DNA of 64,000 nt from Larix kaempferi (taxonomy: Eukaryota > Streptophyta > Pinopsida > Pinales > Pinaceae): NCBI GenBank assembly GCA_027924585.1, contig BSBM01000319.1:6601001-6665000 (forward strand), given 5' to 3'. Each line of letters opens with the position of its first letter. Within the stretch, counting starts at the first letter, position 1. Shown here piece after piece: positions 1 through 10,510 of the stretch. A program made the translations under genes and the position numbers. The notes beneath the pieces were generated by a model. It saw nothing but the letters and a program-made list of their open reading frames with translations. It was not told where the DNA came from and searched no databases.

Positions 1-482
1 TAAGTATTTGAGTTGTTATTTGAAATAGTAAATGATATTGCTTGTATGCATATTTGTATTCCTAGAATATATCATGCTGAGTGTAAACATTCATAGAGCA
101 TTGAACAGTATATTACTAATATGCATATGATTGGTAAGTTGGACAAACATTCCATTGTTGCTTGTCTAGAATGAAACATCTTTGCTGACATGCTGAGAGC
201 TGTGCACACTCTCGATAGTATGTTCTGGTAGAGATGGAAGGCATCTAGATAGCCACTGTATGCATATAGGATATGGGAAAGTGTTGTGCCAAAGTATTGG
301 TCAAAATAGTTGCATAACTATGTAAATGATATCTGTATGCATAATAGGTCATCATGTCAATATGATTTGATGATTATGAAGTATTACTAATCATGTACTT
401 AATTTTGAATTGTAGGAAAGATCATGATGAATGATGAACACTGAACAAGCGATGGATGTTCAACAAAATATTTACAAATCAA
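1..482. other. No gene recognised; AT-rich DNA upstream of Copia relic
   Basis: I see no convincing coding region here. It lies directly 5' of the decayed Copia reverse transcriptase on the same strand, so it may be further decayed Copia sequence, but no integrase or gag motif could be read. Confidence 0.4.
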
Positions 483-1860
483 ACACACTATAGAAGGCTT
501 GTGGCTAGAAGATTATCTTAGAAATAGGAAGAGAATAATGATGAGATGTTTGCTCCAAGTGGATAGATAAGACCATTCTCTTAATGGTGTAATTAAAGAA
601 GAAGTGTGAATCAGGTTCTGTATGGGTTCCCAGGATCGATAATCAATTGATGAGCTTAATGATCACCATGGGTGATGAGGATCTCAACCTTTGCTACAAG
701 GTTGAATATTGTTTCTATACACAGATGACATGGATGCAAGAAGGAACTCACCACAGAGTTCAAATGATATTAAGGCTCATATCAGTAGACCCATCTAACG
801 AGAGATGGCACAGATAGATATGCAGAAGATCATTCAATGCAGAGTGTGAATGATGTTCAATCACAAAGGGAGAACTGACAGTTTCTTGATAAGCTTGGGC
901 TTTACCAAAAGTAAAGTTGTTCCTAACCTTTACCTTAAGGTTATGGATCATACTATTATTGTATGTAGATGATATCTTTCTAATAGGGAATGCGAAACAG
1001 AAATGAAAATGAAAGATCTCAGATTGATGCATTACTTCCTAGTTCTAGAAGTATGGCAAGGCTCGTAAGGAATCTTTCTCAACTAGGGAAAGTATGCTGA
1101 GAAATCTTGAGAAGAATTGATGTGTTGGAATGGCCACTCTCATGGATTCCAACTTGAAGCTGTTAGCAGATGACTCATCAGAGTTAGTGGATATAACTCT
1201 GTACAGGAAAAAAATTATTGGGTCATTGATGTATCTAACGAATACTAGGTCAGATATATGCTTTGCTGTGAACACCTTGAGTCAGTATCTAGTGGAAACT
1301 AGATGTGTTCACCTGATAAGTTGCAAATCATGTGATGCAGTACCTAAAGGATACAATAGACTTTGATCTATGTTATCTTGGATATCATGACTTCAGATGG
1401 ATACACTGATGTTGATTGGGCAGGAAGTGTATCAGACAGGAAGAGCACATCGAGAGGATGTTATTGTCTAGGATTAGCCATGATCTCGTGGTTTAGCAGG
1501 AAACAATCTAATGTGGCTCTTAGCACAAGCAGAATATATGGCTGCTTGCTCTACTAAGTTATGAAGTAGTATGGCTTCAGGAATGTTTGACTTAGAGATA
1601 GACTCAACTATGATCCTATGTGACAAACATAGTTGTACCAAAATGGCAGAGAATCCAGTGTTCCATGATAATTCAAAGCACATAGAGATTTGACATTTCT
1701 ATATACAAGATATGGTGCAGAAAGGAATTAATGTTCGAATTTGTAACAAGTTACCAATGTACTAACCAAACCTCTACCGATCCGATGTACTAACCAAACC
1801 TCTACCTCAAGTAAAGTTTTCCGAGACAAACTTAATATAGTTTAGAAGGACCCTCCTTGA
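483..1860 (+). pseudogene. Copia pol relic: reverse transcriptase and RNase H
   Basis: Several frames on the plus strand give Copia pol motifs in the correct order. NDEMFAPS near 530 is followed by LNGVIKEEV near 575, then LDKLGFTKSKVVPNLYLKV near 880-940 and LYVDDIFLIG, the RT active-site box, near 960-990. YRKKIIGSLMYLTNTRSDIC lies near 1203-1262. The RNase H part follows with YTDVDWAG and DRKSTSRGCY near 1400-1465, WFSRKQSNVALSTS near 1490-1530, and the C-terminal KMAENPVFHDNSKHIE near 1640. DVLTKPL near 1785 and the LLERET end near 1855 match the usual Copia pol terminus. Many stops and frameshifts, and missing blocks (for example between the MFAP and LNG motifs), show that it is dead. 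The family is certain; the lineage is not. Confidence 0.85.
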
Positions 1861-2029
1861 AAGGGAGACTGATGTGATCACTTATGATGAGATTTCCTGC
1901 ATCAACAGTGAGGTCGATGATGTGGATACCTATATTGGTGATGCCGACAGAGAGGTTGGTGGATGGTCCTTAGACAGGTGTCTCCGAGAAAGAAGAGGGA
2001 TTATATCATCCTTGAACACATGTTCTAAA

Positions 2030-2577
2030 GAGAGCCGTAGACGTATGTCTTCGAGAATGAAGTCCTTGGTGGACATGATAGGATTGCATCATCCTCAAGA
2101 GAGCCATAGACGTATGTCTTCGAGAATGAAGTCCTTAGTGGACATGATAGGATTGCATCATCCTCAAGAGAGCCGTAGACGTATGTCTTCGAGAATGAAG
2201 TCCTTGGTGGACAGAATAGGATTGCATCATCTTGAAGAGAGCCGTAGACATGATGTCTCTGAAAATGAAGTCCTTGGTGGACAGAATAGGATTGCATCAT
2301 CCTGAAGAGAGTCGTAGACATGATGTCTCTGAAAATGAAGTCCTTGGTGGATAGAATAGGATTGCATCATCCTGAAGAGAGCCATAGACAGATGTCTCCG
2401 AGAAAGAAAAAGGATTAGATCATCCCTGGACTTCAGTCCTAAAGAGAGCCGTAGACAGATGTCTCCGAGAAAGAAAAAGGATTGGATCATCCCTGGACTT
2501 CAGTCCTAAAGTGAGTCGTAGACAGGTGTCTCCGAGAATGGAAGATAGGACTGCATCGTCCCTGGACCTCGGTTCAA
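2030..2577. repeat. Tandem array A, about 8 units of 67-70 bp
   Basis: Units begin with GAGAGCC(G/A)TAGAC at 2030, 2099, 2168, 2237, 2307, 2377, 2444 and 2511. The first four are 69 bp apart, so one frame stays open as a 23-residue repeat, but later units of 67 and 70 bp break it. I therefore read it as a non-coding minisatellite. Units drift progressively towards the sequence of the following 70-bp array, which suggests that both arrays come from one ancestral unit. Confidence 0.9.
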
Positions 2578-3540
2578 AATGTACGTGATCGGGATTGCCT
2601 CGTCCCTAGACATGAGATTTGTCTTAAATTGATAAGGACTGATCATCCTGGAACTGGATCAGGATTGCCTCATCCCTAGACATGAGATTTGTCTTAAATT
2701 GATAAGGACTGATCATCCTGGAACTGGATCAGGATTGCCTTGTCCCTAGACATGAGATTTGTCTTAAATTGATAAGGACTGATCATCCTGGAACTGGATC
2801 GGGATTGCCTCATCCCTAGACATGAGATTTGTCTTAAATTGATAAGGACAGATCATCCTGGAACTGGATCGGGATTGCCTCGTCCCTAGACATGAGATTT
2901 GTCTTAAATTGATAAGGATTGATCATCCTGGAACTGGATCGGGATTGCCTCGTCCCTAGACATGAGATTTGTCTTAAATTGATAAGGACTGATCATCCTG
3001 GAACTGGATCGGGATTGCCTCGTCCCTAGACATGAGATTTGTCTTAAATTGATAAGGACTGATCATCCTGGAACTGGATCGGGATTGCCTCGTCCCTAGA
3101 CATGAAATTTGTCTTAAATTGATAAGGACTGATCATCCTGGAACTGGATCGGGATTGCCTCGTCCCTAGACATGAGATTTGTCTTAAATTGATCAGGACT
3201 AATCATCCTGGAACTGGATCGGGATTGCCTCGTCCCTAGACATGAGATTTGTCTTAAATTGATAAGGACTGATCATCCTGGAACTGGATCGGGATTGCAT
3301 CGTCCCTAGACATGAGATTTGTCTTAAATTGATAAGGACTGATCATCCTGGAACTAGATCGGGATTGCATCGTCCCTAGACATGAGACTTGTCTTAAATT
3401 GATAAGGACTGATCATCCTGGAACTGGATCGGGATTGCATCGTCCCTAGACATGAGACTTGTCTTAAAGTGATAAGGATTGATCATCCTGGAACTTGATC
3501 TGGATTGTATCATCCATGGACCTATGTCCTAAAGAGAGCG
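2578..3540. repeat. Tandem array B, about 13 units of 70 bp
   Basis: GATCATCCTGGAACTGGATC recurs exactly every 70 bp, starting at 2641, 2711, 2781 and so on to 3481, with a partial unit before the first. Units differ by only a few substitutions (CCTCG/CCTCA/CATCG variants), so the array is far more homogeneous than array A. It is part of the Copia 3' block and has no coding potential. Confidence 0.95.
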
Positions 3541-3587
3541 GGATTAATCATCCTGTAATATGATCGTGTGTGTTGCAGGATATGCTG

Positions 3588-3870
3588 CTATGTATTAGTA
3601 AGAATACATGCTTTTGATAATAGATGTATTAGTGAGAATACATGCTTTTGATGATAGATGTATTAGTGAGAATACATGCTTTTGATGATAGATGTATTAG
3701 TGAGAATACACGCTTTTGATGATAGATGTATTAGTGAAAATACATGCTTTTGATGATAGATGTATTAGTGAGAATACATGCTTTTGATGATAGATGTATT
3801 AATGAGAATACATGCTTTTGATGATAGATGTATTAGTGAGAATACATGTTTTGATGATAGATGTATCAGT
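3588..3870. repeat. Tandem array C, about 8 units of 34 bp
   Basis: AGAATACATGCTTTTGATGA recurs at 3601, 3635, 3669, 3703, 3737, 3771, 3805 and 3839 (34-bp period); the last copy lost one base. It directly follows array B after a short linker that contains ATGTTGCAGGATATGC-like sequence. Confidence 0.92.
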
Positions 3871-3884
3871 ATGGATACTAATGG

Positions 3885-4260
3885 AAATGATCGAGATGTT
3901 GTAGATCGAGATGATCCAGATGTTGATGCTGTAGATCGTGATGATCTAGATGCTGTAGATCAAGATGATCCAGATGTTGTAGATCGAGATGATCCAGATG
4001 CTGTAGATCGGGATGATCCCGATGCTGTAGATTGAGATGATCCAGATGTTGTAGATCGAGATGATCCAGATGTTGTATATCAAGATGATCCAGATGCTGT
4101 AGATCCAGATGATCCAGATGCTGATGCTGTAGATCGTGATGATCTAGATGCTGTAGATCGAGATGATCCAGATGCTGTAGATCGTGATGATTCAGATGCT
4201 GTAGATTGAGATGAACCAGATGTTGTAGATCGAGATGATCCCGATGTTGATTTTCGTATG
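3885..4260. repeat. Tandem array D, 24-bp units coding for acidic repeats if read
   Basis: GATGATCCAGATGCTGTAGA-type units repeat about every 24 bp. The plus-strand frame 3778-4035 would read as repeats of DRDDPDAV, and then stops. Some units are fused or partly duplicated. The open frame is a by-product of a 24-bp period and of stop-poor units; nothing else supports a protein here. Confidence 0.88.
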
Positions 4261-4496
4261 ATGATGATGCTGATGACCGTGAGGATCCAGATGTTGATGT
4301 TGTTGCAGCTGTTCGAAGTGCTACAGAAGATAAAGACTCAGTACTGAAGATGTTGATGTTCCAGTATTGAAGATGTTCCAGTAACTGCTCGAGTTACTGA
4401 TGATGTTGAGAAAGCTTCCAATGATTTATAGATGTATCATGTATGATGTTGATGATTCCTTGATCGTGCAGATGCTGTTATAATATCCTTCTCGTT

Positions 4497-4505
4497 AAGG
4501 GGGAG
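4497..4505 (+). other. Copia polypurine tract
   Basis: A purine run, AAGGGGGAG, lies immediately before the TGTTGAGAT start of the LTR, the position expected for the plus-strand primer. An earlier, weaker purine run (GAAAGGGAGA) lies just after the pol relic near 1859, 2.6 kb upstream. Confidence 0.8.
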
Positions 4506-5110
4506 TGTTGAGATATTGTAACTTCAAAGAATATTATATTTGTACTTTATTATTCTGGAGATGTTTCATTCCTCCTTGAAGATCTTATTGTATATCCGAA
4601 GATGTTTATTCCTCCGTCGGAATGTGGTAACTTGGGTTATTAGACTTCCCTAGTGGGGGTCGGACCTGTATGTGTTATGTGGGTCAAAGGGTTATTAGAC
4701 CACCCTAGAGGGGTCGGCCCAGTCAGTTGTAGTGGGGTATTTAACCCATTGGTTAAATACGAGCCTACGTGTTCTTGTGTAAAAGACAAGTCGGAGTAGT
4801 GTATAAATAGAGGAGGTGTATTCCTCATTTGATACACACTCACTCACTTGAGAGAGGCGCACTTGTGGAGGAGAGGTCTGATATTGTGGAGGAGGAGATC
4901 ATGTCTTTGGTTTGCATCTTTGTATTTGCTGGTCATCTATATTGAGGAAGCTTTGCTGGGTTTTCTACCCCATGAGGGTTTCCCAAGATAAATTTGTGTC
5001 TCTTGTGTTTATGTTGTGCTTGTTATTTCTTCAGTGATCCTGTATATGCTATTATTGTGAAATGGAATGTAATGCTGCTATTTTCTGTCTTAGCATATTA
5101 AATCTTAACA
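4506..5110 (+). repeat. Copia 3' LTR, 605 bp
   Basis: The LTR begins TGTTGAGAT and ends ATCTTAACA, an imperfect inverted terminal repeat with the canonical TG...CA. It contains a TATA box and T-rich downstream sequence. The preceding purine tract and the SMAX1-like reading frame that starts right after its last base fix both ends. A 5-bp target duplication would start TCTTG at 5111, but the 5' partner lies outside the window or is lost. Confidence 0.85.
4802..4809 (+). promoter_or_regulatory. TATA box of Copia LTR
   Basis: TATAAATA lies in a GTGTATAAATAGAGG context about 300 bp into the LTR, and a CACTCACTCACTTGAGAG stretch about 35 bp downstream could hold the start site. It points rightward, into the SMAX1-like remnant. 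Confidence 0.65.
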
Positions 5111-5455
5111 TCTTGAATCATGCCATAGCAGAAGCTTCTGGCCACGGGCACGGCCAAACGATTCCTCTAGATGTTGCTGCGACGTTTTTGGCAGCCCCTG
5201 CTAGCCATCTGCACCAGGCTTGCTAGTATGCTACTTCAAAGTTTAGGTGTTGGTGCTGAATCCACCGACAATAGAAATGATGAGATTAGAAGACTCATAG
5301 AAAGCCTTCTAAAGGTGAAGACAAATAATTTGATTCTCGTAGGGGAGAAAGAGCCCGAAGCTGTAATAAAACTTATGCAGAAAATAGAAAAAAGTAAAAC
5401 CCCAGTGCAGCTTCAGATCCTTCCTATTGAAAGAGAGATATCCACTTTCTGTTGA
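5111..5455 (+). pseudogene. SMAX1-like (SMXL/D53 double Clp-N) gene fragment
   Basis: From 5112 the plus strand reads (V)LNHAIAEA, then GHGHGQTIPLDVAATFLAAP and ASHLHQAC before a TAG near 5225. This is the start of the double Clp-N domain of SMAX1-LIKE proteins, the ClpB-like repressors degraded in strigolactone/karrikin signalling. Frame 5171-5455 then gives DEIRRLIESLL and NNLILVGEKEPEAVIKLM, matching the conserved RRKKNNPVLVGE-type segment that lies further along in full-length proteins. Intervening coding sequence is missing, and frames and stops are broken, so it is a pseudogene of perhaps 110 of the roughly 1000 residues expected. The initiator codon was lost to the Copia LTR that abuts it. 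Loss of this copy would not remove signalling, because plants carry several paralogues. Confidence 0.7.
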
Positions 5456-5618
5456 GCCCTGAATACTGTTGAGTCGTAGGGGAGAAAGAGCCCGAAGCTG
5501 TAATAAAACTTGTGTAGAGAATAGAAAAAAGGTGAAACCCTAGCGCAGCTTCAGATCCTTCCCATTGAAATAGAAACAGAGATATCCACTTTTTGTTGAG
5601 CCCTGAATACTGTTGAGG
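5337..5618. repeat. Tandem duplication of the SMXL fragment's end
   Basis: The stretch from GTAGGGGAGAAAGAGCCCGA (5338) to the CCCTGAATACTGTTGAG near 5470 is repeated from about 5475 to 5618 with a few substitutions and a 6-bp insertion. The duplication therefore copied pseudogene sequence; the second copy carries an extra stop (TAG in place of CAG). Confidence 0.85.
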
Positions 5619-5703
5619 CTTAGGGTCGAGGCAGAGGCCGAGGTGACGAAGGAACGACCTCGATCACCTCTATCGGTGGCTCCTCCTCGTATTCTTCGTC
5701 TTC

Positions 5704-5960
5704 TGCTCCTTCCAGAATGCAAGCAGTGGTGGCTTCGGGGGTCTCCTTCCAGAATGCAAGCGGTGGTGGCTTCAGGGGTTTTGTTTTCCTCCAAACTGAT
5801 GATGGATGTCTAGTAAGGCATCGATCGACGCACTGGCAGAGCGATTCAATATGGCGCAAGGAATTCCTTCTAGAATGCAAGCGGTGGTGGCTTCAGGGGT
5901 TTTGTTTTCCTCCAACTGATGCTGGATGTCTAGTAAGGTGTCGGTCGGTGCACTGGCAGA
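5704..5960. repeat. Short repeats with TCCAGAATGCAAGCGGTGG core
   Basis: The core TTCCAGAATGCAAGC(A/G)GTGGTGGCTTC occurs near 5710, 5747 and 5871, the last two in blocks about 124 bp apart that also share TTTTGTTTTCCTCC and GGATGTCTAGTAAGG. Several short frames are open here only because the repeat lacks stops. No gene is recognised. Confidence 0.8.
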
Positions 5961-6021
5961 ACGATTCGACCGAGCGATTCAACAGGGCACGAGGAACGAT
6001 GACTTATGGACGATGACTGAC

Positions 6022-6627
6022 GAGACGTATGAACGATGACTCGGGAAAACACTTAGCGTCGGACAAACATGGGACAGGATGACGTGACGAAACTGACGGA
6101 AATAAAACTGCCCCGTGACGAAATTGGTGATAATACGTGGTGAATTTTAATTGGGTTGATAAGCGAGGAATCCTGGAACACTACCAAGGATTGTCTTTCG
6201 TTGAAGTAACGCCTAGGGCGTAACGAGACGTATGAACGATGACTCGGGAAAGCACTTAGCATTGGACAAAGGTGGGACAGGATGACGTGACAAAATTGAC
6301 GGAAATAAAACTGCCCCGTGACGAAATTGACAATAATACGTGGCGAATTTTAATTGGGTTGATAAGCGAGGAATCCTGGAACACTGCCAAGGATTGTCTT
6401 TCGTTGAAGTAACGCCTAGGGCGTAACGAGACGTATGAATGATGACTCGGGAAATCACTTAGCGTTGGACAAAGGTGGGACAGGATGACGTGACGAAACT
6501 AACGGAAATAAAATTGCCCCGTGACGAAATTGACGATAATACGTGGCGAATTTTAATTGGGTTGATAAGCGAGGAATCCTGGAACACTGCCAAGGATTGT
6601 CTTTCATTGAAGTAACGCCTACGGTGT
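6022..6627. repeat. Three tandem 203-bp repeats
   Basis: GAGACGTATGAACGATGACT starts units at 6022, 6225 and 6428, exactly 203 bp apart; the third unit ends near 6627. Units differ at only a few positions, which points to recent amplification. I do not recognise the unit as a known element. Confidence 0.92.
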
Positions 6628-6629
6628 AA

Positions 6630-8415
6630 AAATAAAAACAATTTGAATAAAAATGAAGAATTTGAATTAAGCAACAATTGAAAACCAATTATCCACCTCA
6701 TAAAAAACAAAGTGAACCATGGGTTGCCTTAACTATCTTATTCGTATCACGTAGTTGCTTGATGTGTTTTGTTTATTTTACTATTCTTCAAGACAACCTT
6801 CCCCACATGCATGGTATTCTTACATGTATATAACATTATTAGGCTATCATACATCAAGAGTTTGTTCCTGCGCAACCATGTGGTTCGAAATGTGTAGATA
6901 AAATTTATAGAACGTATAGTTCCTTCTCTTCTTGTAATTCTACTTCCATAAGGGATGAATAATGAAAAGCATACATACTTACTTTCCTAAAAAAAATATG
7001 TGCTTTATACATGTTATTGACATTGTTGTAACATTTAGCTCACTTTGTTGTTTTTATACCATGTGTAATTAGGGGTCTTATTGTTGATCCACATTTTTGC
7101 ATGTAAAGAGGCCATTTAGTTATAGTGGACATCTCTTCTATAACTTAAAATTTGAAATGAGAGATCTCCATAACTATTATATTGTTGTAAATACACCTAT
7201 ACTAAACTTATTTATTGATATGTAAAGAGTCCATTTAGTTATAGTGGACATCTCTTCTATTACTTAAAATTTGAAATGAGAGATCTCCATAACTATTATG
7301 TTGGTGTAAATACACCTATGCTAAACTTACTTATTGATAGGTTGGACAATACTTTGTGGGCTTACTATGGCTTTCATGTGCCCAACTCAATATTAGCTAT
7401 ACGGATGGAAACTCGAGACTAACTACGTGGCTTTATTAATATGATGTGAGGCTTTATCAATACATACATTGCCCATTGGTTATTAGTGTTTGGATCCCAT
7501 GCATGTGGACATGATTTTTTGCACTTTCTTCACAAAAAAGTGCAACTCATTCAATCATGAAACTATAAAGTACTAGATAATTTATTTATTTTTAAATTAT
7601 ATTTGTGTGTACATATACCTCTATCGTTTACTATTTAATCATATCCTTTTACCATATGTATGAAATGTGTTGAGTATTTCAATACTCAAATCCCAAATCC
7701 TAATGATTGATGATTAATTAAATGAAAACTAGATATATTTATGTCGAAGGTTCCTTTGCGTAAAACAATCTATATTCTACCATATGTAGACAACTCTTGA
7801 AGTATGTTGAATATTTCAATACTCAAATTTCAATGGCTGATGATTAATTAAATAAAAATTAGATATATTTACGCGGAAGGCATTTTTTTGCGAAAAACAA
7901 TTCATGTTCTTGTATCAGAATTCCTTGTTTATACAACCAATAAGGTCAGTCATCCTGGACGTAGCACTGTTGCACTGTAGTTATTCGCACTGTTTCACTG
8001 CACTTCTTCGTGACGTGTACACAAAGGTTTCATTTACAGGATGTCGTGTTGTACTTACTGGCCTGTTCTTTATTCGCCGCGTCCGTGCTTTCCTGTTCCA
8101 TTATGTCGGTTTCCCCAAGCCCTCCTTCGCCACCGACGTAGTGCATAGATGAGAGGAGTACGATAATGTTGCAGTGGACAATTGTTGTTTCTTGTATTAT
8201 TGCTTGTTAAATGCTTAAAAATGGAGGAGAAGTATGGAATTTTGAAGCATTTGATAACCTTCTGGTGCGTTGTTCCTGGATTTGATACGCAGCAAGAGAA
8301 CCCGACAGTGTTTTTAAACGTGAAAGCAGGACAACTCGCACAGCTCGGTAGACAGATTCTCCAATTCGGCATATTGAAAGGGCAATTCTCCAACTGGGCA
8401 TACTGAGTCAATGTG
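6630..8415. other. AT-rich non-coding DNA with two local duplications
   Basis: No gene is recognised. It holds a tandem duplication of 119 bp (7101-7219 and 7220-7338) and a looser direct repeat of about 135 bp (about 7660-7765 and 7798-7905) sharing TATTTCAATACTCAAAT and GATGATTAATTAAAT. The stretch 7930-8415 is less AT-rich and has open frames on both strands, but none resembles a protein I know. It may be decayed sequence from the neighbouring P450. Confidence 0.6.
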
Positions 8416-8421
8416 TTGTCT

Positions 8422-8649
8422 TTGCCACAAGTGCAAGGCAAAGTTCAGGCAGAGCTAGACTCGGTTGTCGAGCGCAACAGAAGCACAAGGGAAGACGATA
8501 TCGGGAAGTTCCCGTATATACAAGCCGTGGTGAAATAGTCCCTCAAAATGCATCCGCCGGGGACTGTTCTATCGTGGGCTCGCCTCTGCACGGAGGATTG
8601 GCACAAAGCAAACGGTATGTGCGTTCCACAGAGTCCAGATGCTTTTTAA
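8422..8649 (+). pseudogene. CYP78A cytochrome P450 fragment
   Basis: One plus frame reads [34 protein letters not shown], a TAG stop at 8536-8538, then LKMHPPGTVLSWARL and NGMCVP, ending TAA near 8649. This is the helix J/K stretch of CYP78A P450s, membrane-bound monooxygenases of the endoplasmic reticulum that influence organ size. The diagnostic ExxR of helix K (usually KETLR) is destroyed: the Glu is now the stop and the Arg is Lys. Only about 75 of some 530 residues remain, without the heme-binding Cys region. It is dead. Whether it is a retained exon or a transposed fragment cannot be told. Confidence 0.85.
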
Positions 8650-9649
8650 GATTCATAGGTTAAGTTTTTTTAACCTCCGGAGGCCATTCAGTTATCTCGG
8701 GCAGGAAGTCCCTCCTGAGGCCGTTCAGTGATATCCGGTAGGAAGCAAGTTAAAGATTCGGGAAATCGGAAGATCTGAACTATTCTGTTTAAGAACAACC
8801 AAACCAAAACAAATGGCCCTTTTTATCCACGAGTTACCAATCGGTGGTGTAACTGTCTGAAACTTTGGATGTAGAGGTCCGGTCAATAACATTTTTTTGT
8901 TTATTTTGTGTATAGATACACATCATATAATTATCTTTGTCATATCTTTTGTTTGTCTATGCCTGACTCATTTAGCTTGCCTGACAAGGAAATAGAGAGG
9001 GAGTTGTTTTATATCTTAATATCATCTGTTTGAGGGAAATTAACCGATGGAAATACCATCTTTGACAGCTCTTTCACTTAAAAAAGACAATTAGTGTAAC
9101 TTGAATGCAGATGAAAGCAAAGAAGGTTTCCATGGTAGCCATCATGGATTGCATTCGACAAGCAGACTTGACATAACATGAGAAGAGTATAACATACTTC
9201 ATGGCAACCTCTAGCGAACTCGGTGGAAAATTAGGGTTTACGTGATAGCGATCTATGTGGCAAACCCATCCAAAGATTATCTGTACCCGATCTGCATAAT
9301 CCTCAACTGCTCATGACATTTGGCTTCGCCCTTTATGATCTAGTGGAGCTACGTGTAGAGTGAACCTTTGACAACTGTAGCTGAAATCTCTTTAGTGATA
9401 TGGTGGAAAGATGTGCAAAAAAACTTGGAAGGCCGGTGAGCAATGGCAGGCGGCATGATCGAGAAATAAATGCCTATCTACCATGTTGTAGTCTTGCTGA
9501 TGGACACCAATCTTGCTGATGGACTGTTGGGAGGATCAACATTGCCACGCCGATACCATGCATCAATTTAATTTCAATGAGGGGATCAATTTTCTGTTAT
9601 AAGTTGTTTTGGTCATGAATAATGGTCAAATTCTAACCCTAGTTCCTAT
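8650..9649. other. Non-coding DNA; 37-bp tandem duplication
   Basis: No gene was found. GAGGCCATTCAGTTATCTCG and its diverged copy GAGGCCGTTCAGTGATATCC lie next to each other near 8680-8755 (period about 37-38 bp). The rest is unremarkable. Confidence 0.55.
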
Positions 9650-9946
9650 TTAAAGTATTTTTCTAATCAACCTAGCTCCACAAATCAATCGTACCACCTG
9701 TCTCTTCCTCGGGAGCTTCATCTTTTTCATGGACCATCTTTTAGAGTGGATGAAGAGCTCGGGCTCGGCACGAAGAACCGAGTGAAGTTCCTTCACTGCT
9801 TCATCTATTCGTTTCATCATCGGCTCCAAAGCTTGGCATCTCCTCATTTCCATGACGCTCTCTGCCAGCTCTTCGAGCACCTTCACTGCTTCAGTGCTGA
9901 TTTTAATGCATTGCCTCCTCAATACAGCTCGGACATGAGGCGGGGT
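9650..9946 (-). pseudogene. ALMT-like C-terminal exon fragment
   Basis: On the minus strand, a polypyrimidine run and TTTGCACTGCAG acceptor (9947-9952) precede an open frame that reads TPPHVRAVLRRQC, EAVKVLEELAESVMEMRRC and AVKELHSVLRAEPELF, to a stop at 9650. The helical pattern (VLxELAxSIxxM followed by ELHxALxxxPxLF) resembles the cytosolic C-terminal half of aluminium-activated malate transporters, plasma-membrane or tonoplast anion channels. No transmembrane exons were found upstream on this strand, so I call it a fragment. The assignment rests on motif memory; another helical protein is possible. Confidence 0.45.
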
Positions 9947-10143
9947 CTGCAGTGCAAAAAAATTGTTTGCATTGCCCAGTACCAGAGAACTAATAAGTAC
10001 ATAAATTGGAGTCCATTTCTGTCTATTTTTAAATTGAAATCCAAAAAAAACTCAAAAACATTTGTTTTACCACCCACAAAGCTTTATTAAACTCCTTCAC
10101 TGAGATTTTGATCCTTTCTTAATCAAACCAAAAGCTTAAAATT

Positions 10144-10510
10144 TTAATGGAACAGATTTTGCTCCTCGGAGACTTGACAAATTGCTACTTGTGGAAAGGA
10201 CCCACTCTTTCGTCCAGCATTCACTGTCCCTTGCAACATCAGTTCAGGATTGTACCTCTGACCAGACAATAATTCACCTTGATGCGATACAAGAGGTCCG
10301 GGCTTCATACCAGGCCAAGGAATGGCAGCTGACACCACTTCGAGAAGAGAAATACTCATAAGCCCGACAAACCCCTTGGTTTCTAGCAGCCGGAGTGTTT
10401 GGAGAGTCATAATTCCAAAAATAAACATATGAATCTTCACTTGCAGATATGGCAAACTTCCCATTTGCAGTGAATGAGGCAGCTATTTGACTGTTGGTGT
10501 TCCGAAAAAA
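10144..10510 (-). pseudogene. WDR44-like WD40 protein, last exon, frameshifted
   Basis: A TATTTCAG acceptor at 10511-10518 (minus strand) opens an exon reading FRNTNSQIAASFTANGKFAI, then SASEDSYVYFWNYDSP. This is the last WD40 blade of plant WDR44-like proteins (RGFRNTxSQxSASFTxxGK...SEDSxVYxWN). The family's conserved SVAIPWPG follows only after a shift to another frame (VSAAIPWPGMKPG), with one extra base near 10336, and the frame then runs to TAA at 10144-10146. The rest of the WD40 array was not found in the 2 kb upstream. The frameshift and isolation suggest a pseudogene, although a sequencing error at one base cannot be excluded. Confidence 0.72.

Larger units (their letters stand above)
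483..5110 (+). mobile_element. Ty1/Copia LTR retrotransposon, 5'-incomplete and decayed
   Basis: This is the 3' part of a Copia element on the plus strand. In order it holds a degenerate RT/RNase H region (483-1860), about 2.6 kb of tandem arrays with no recognisable gene, a purine-rich tract and a 605-bp 3' LTR. No 5' LTR is visible in the window, so the left boundary is unknown. The right boundary is firm: the LTR starts TGTTGAGAT and ends ATCTTAACA, and the next base resumes SMAX1-like coding sequence. The array block sits where Sirevirus-type Copia elements can carry an envelope-like region or repeated purine tracts. That lineage assignment is only a possibility. Confidence 0.75.

Noticed and set aside
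1874-2305. 143-codon plus-strand frame with 23-residue repeats
   Set aside because: It exists only because four 69-bp units keep frame; later 67- and 70-bp units break it and nothing else supports a protein.
2578-3540. Regular 70-bp repeats as a CRISPR-like array
   Set aside because: Units are contiguous and homogeneous with no unique spacers, in plant DNA; it is a minisatellite.
3778-4035. Acidic DDPDAVDR-repeat frame
   Set aside because: Product of the 24-bp and 34-bp arrays, closed by a stop inside array D.
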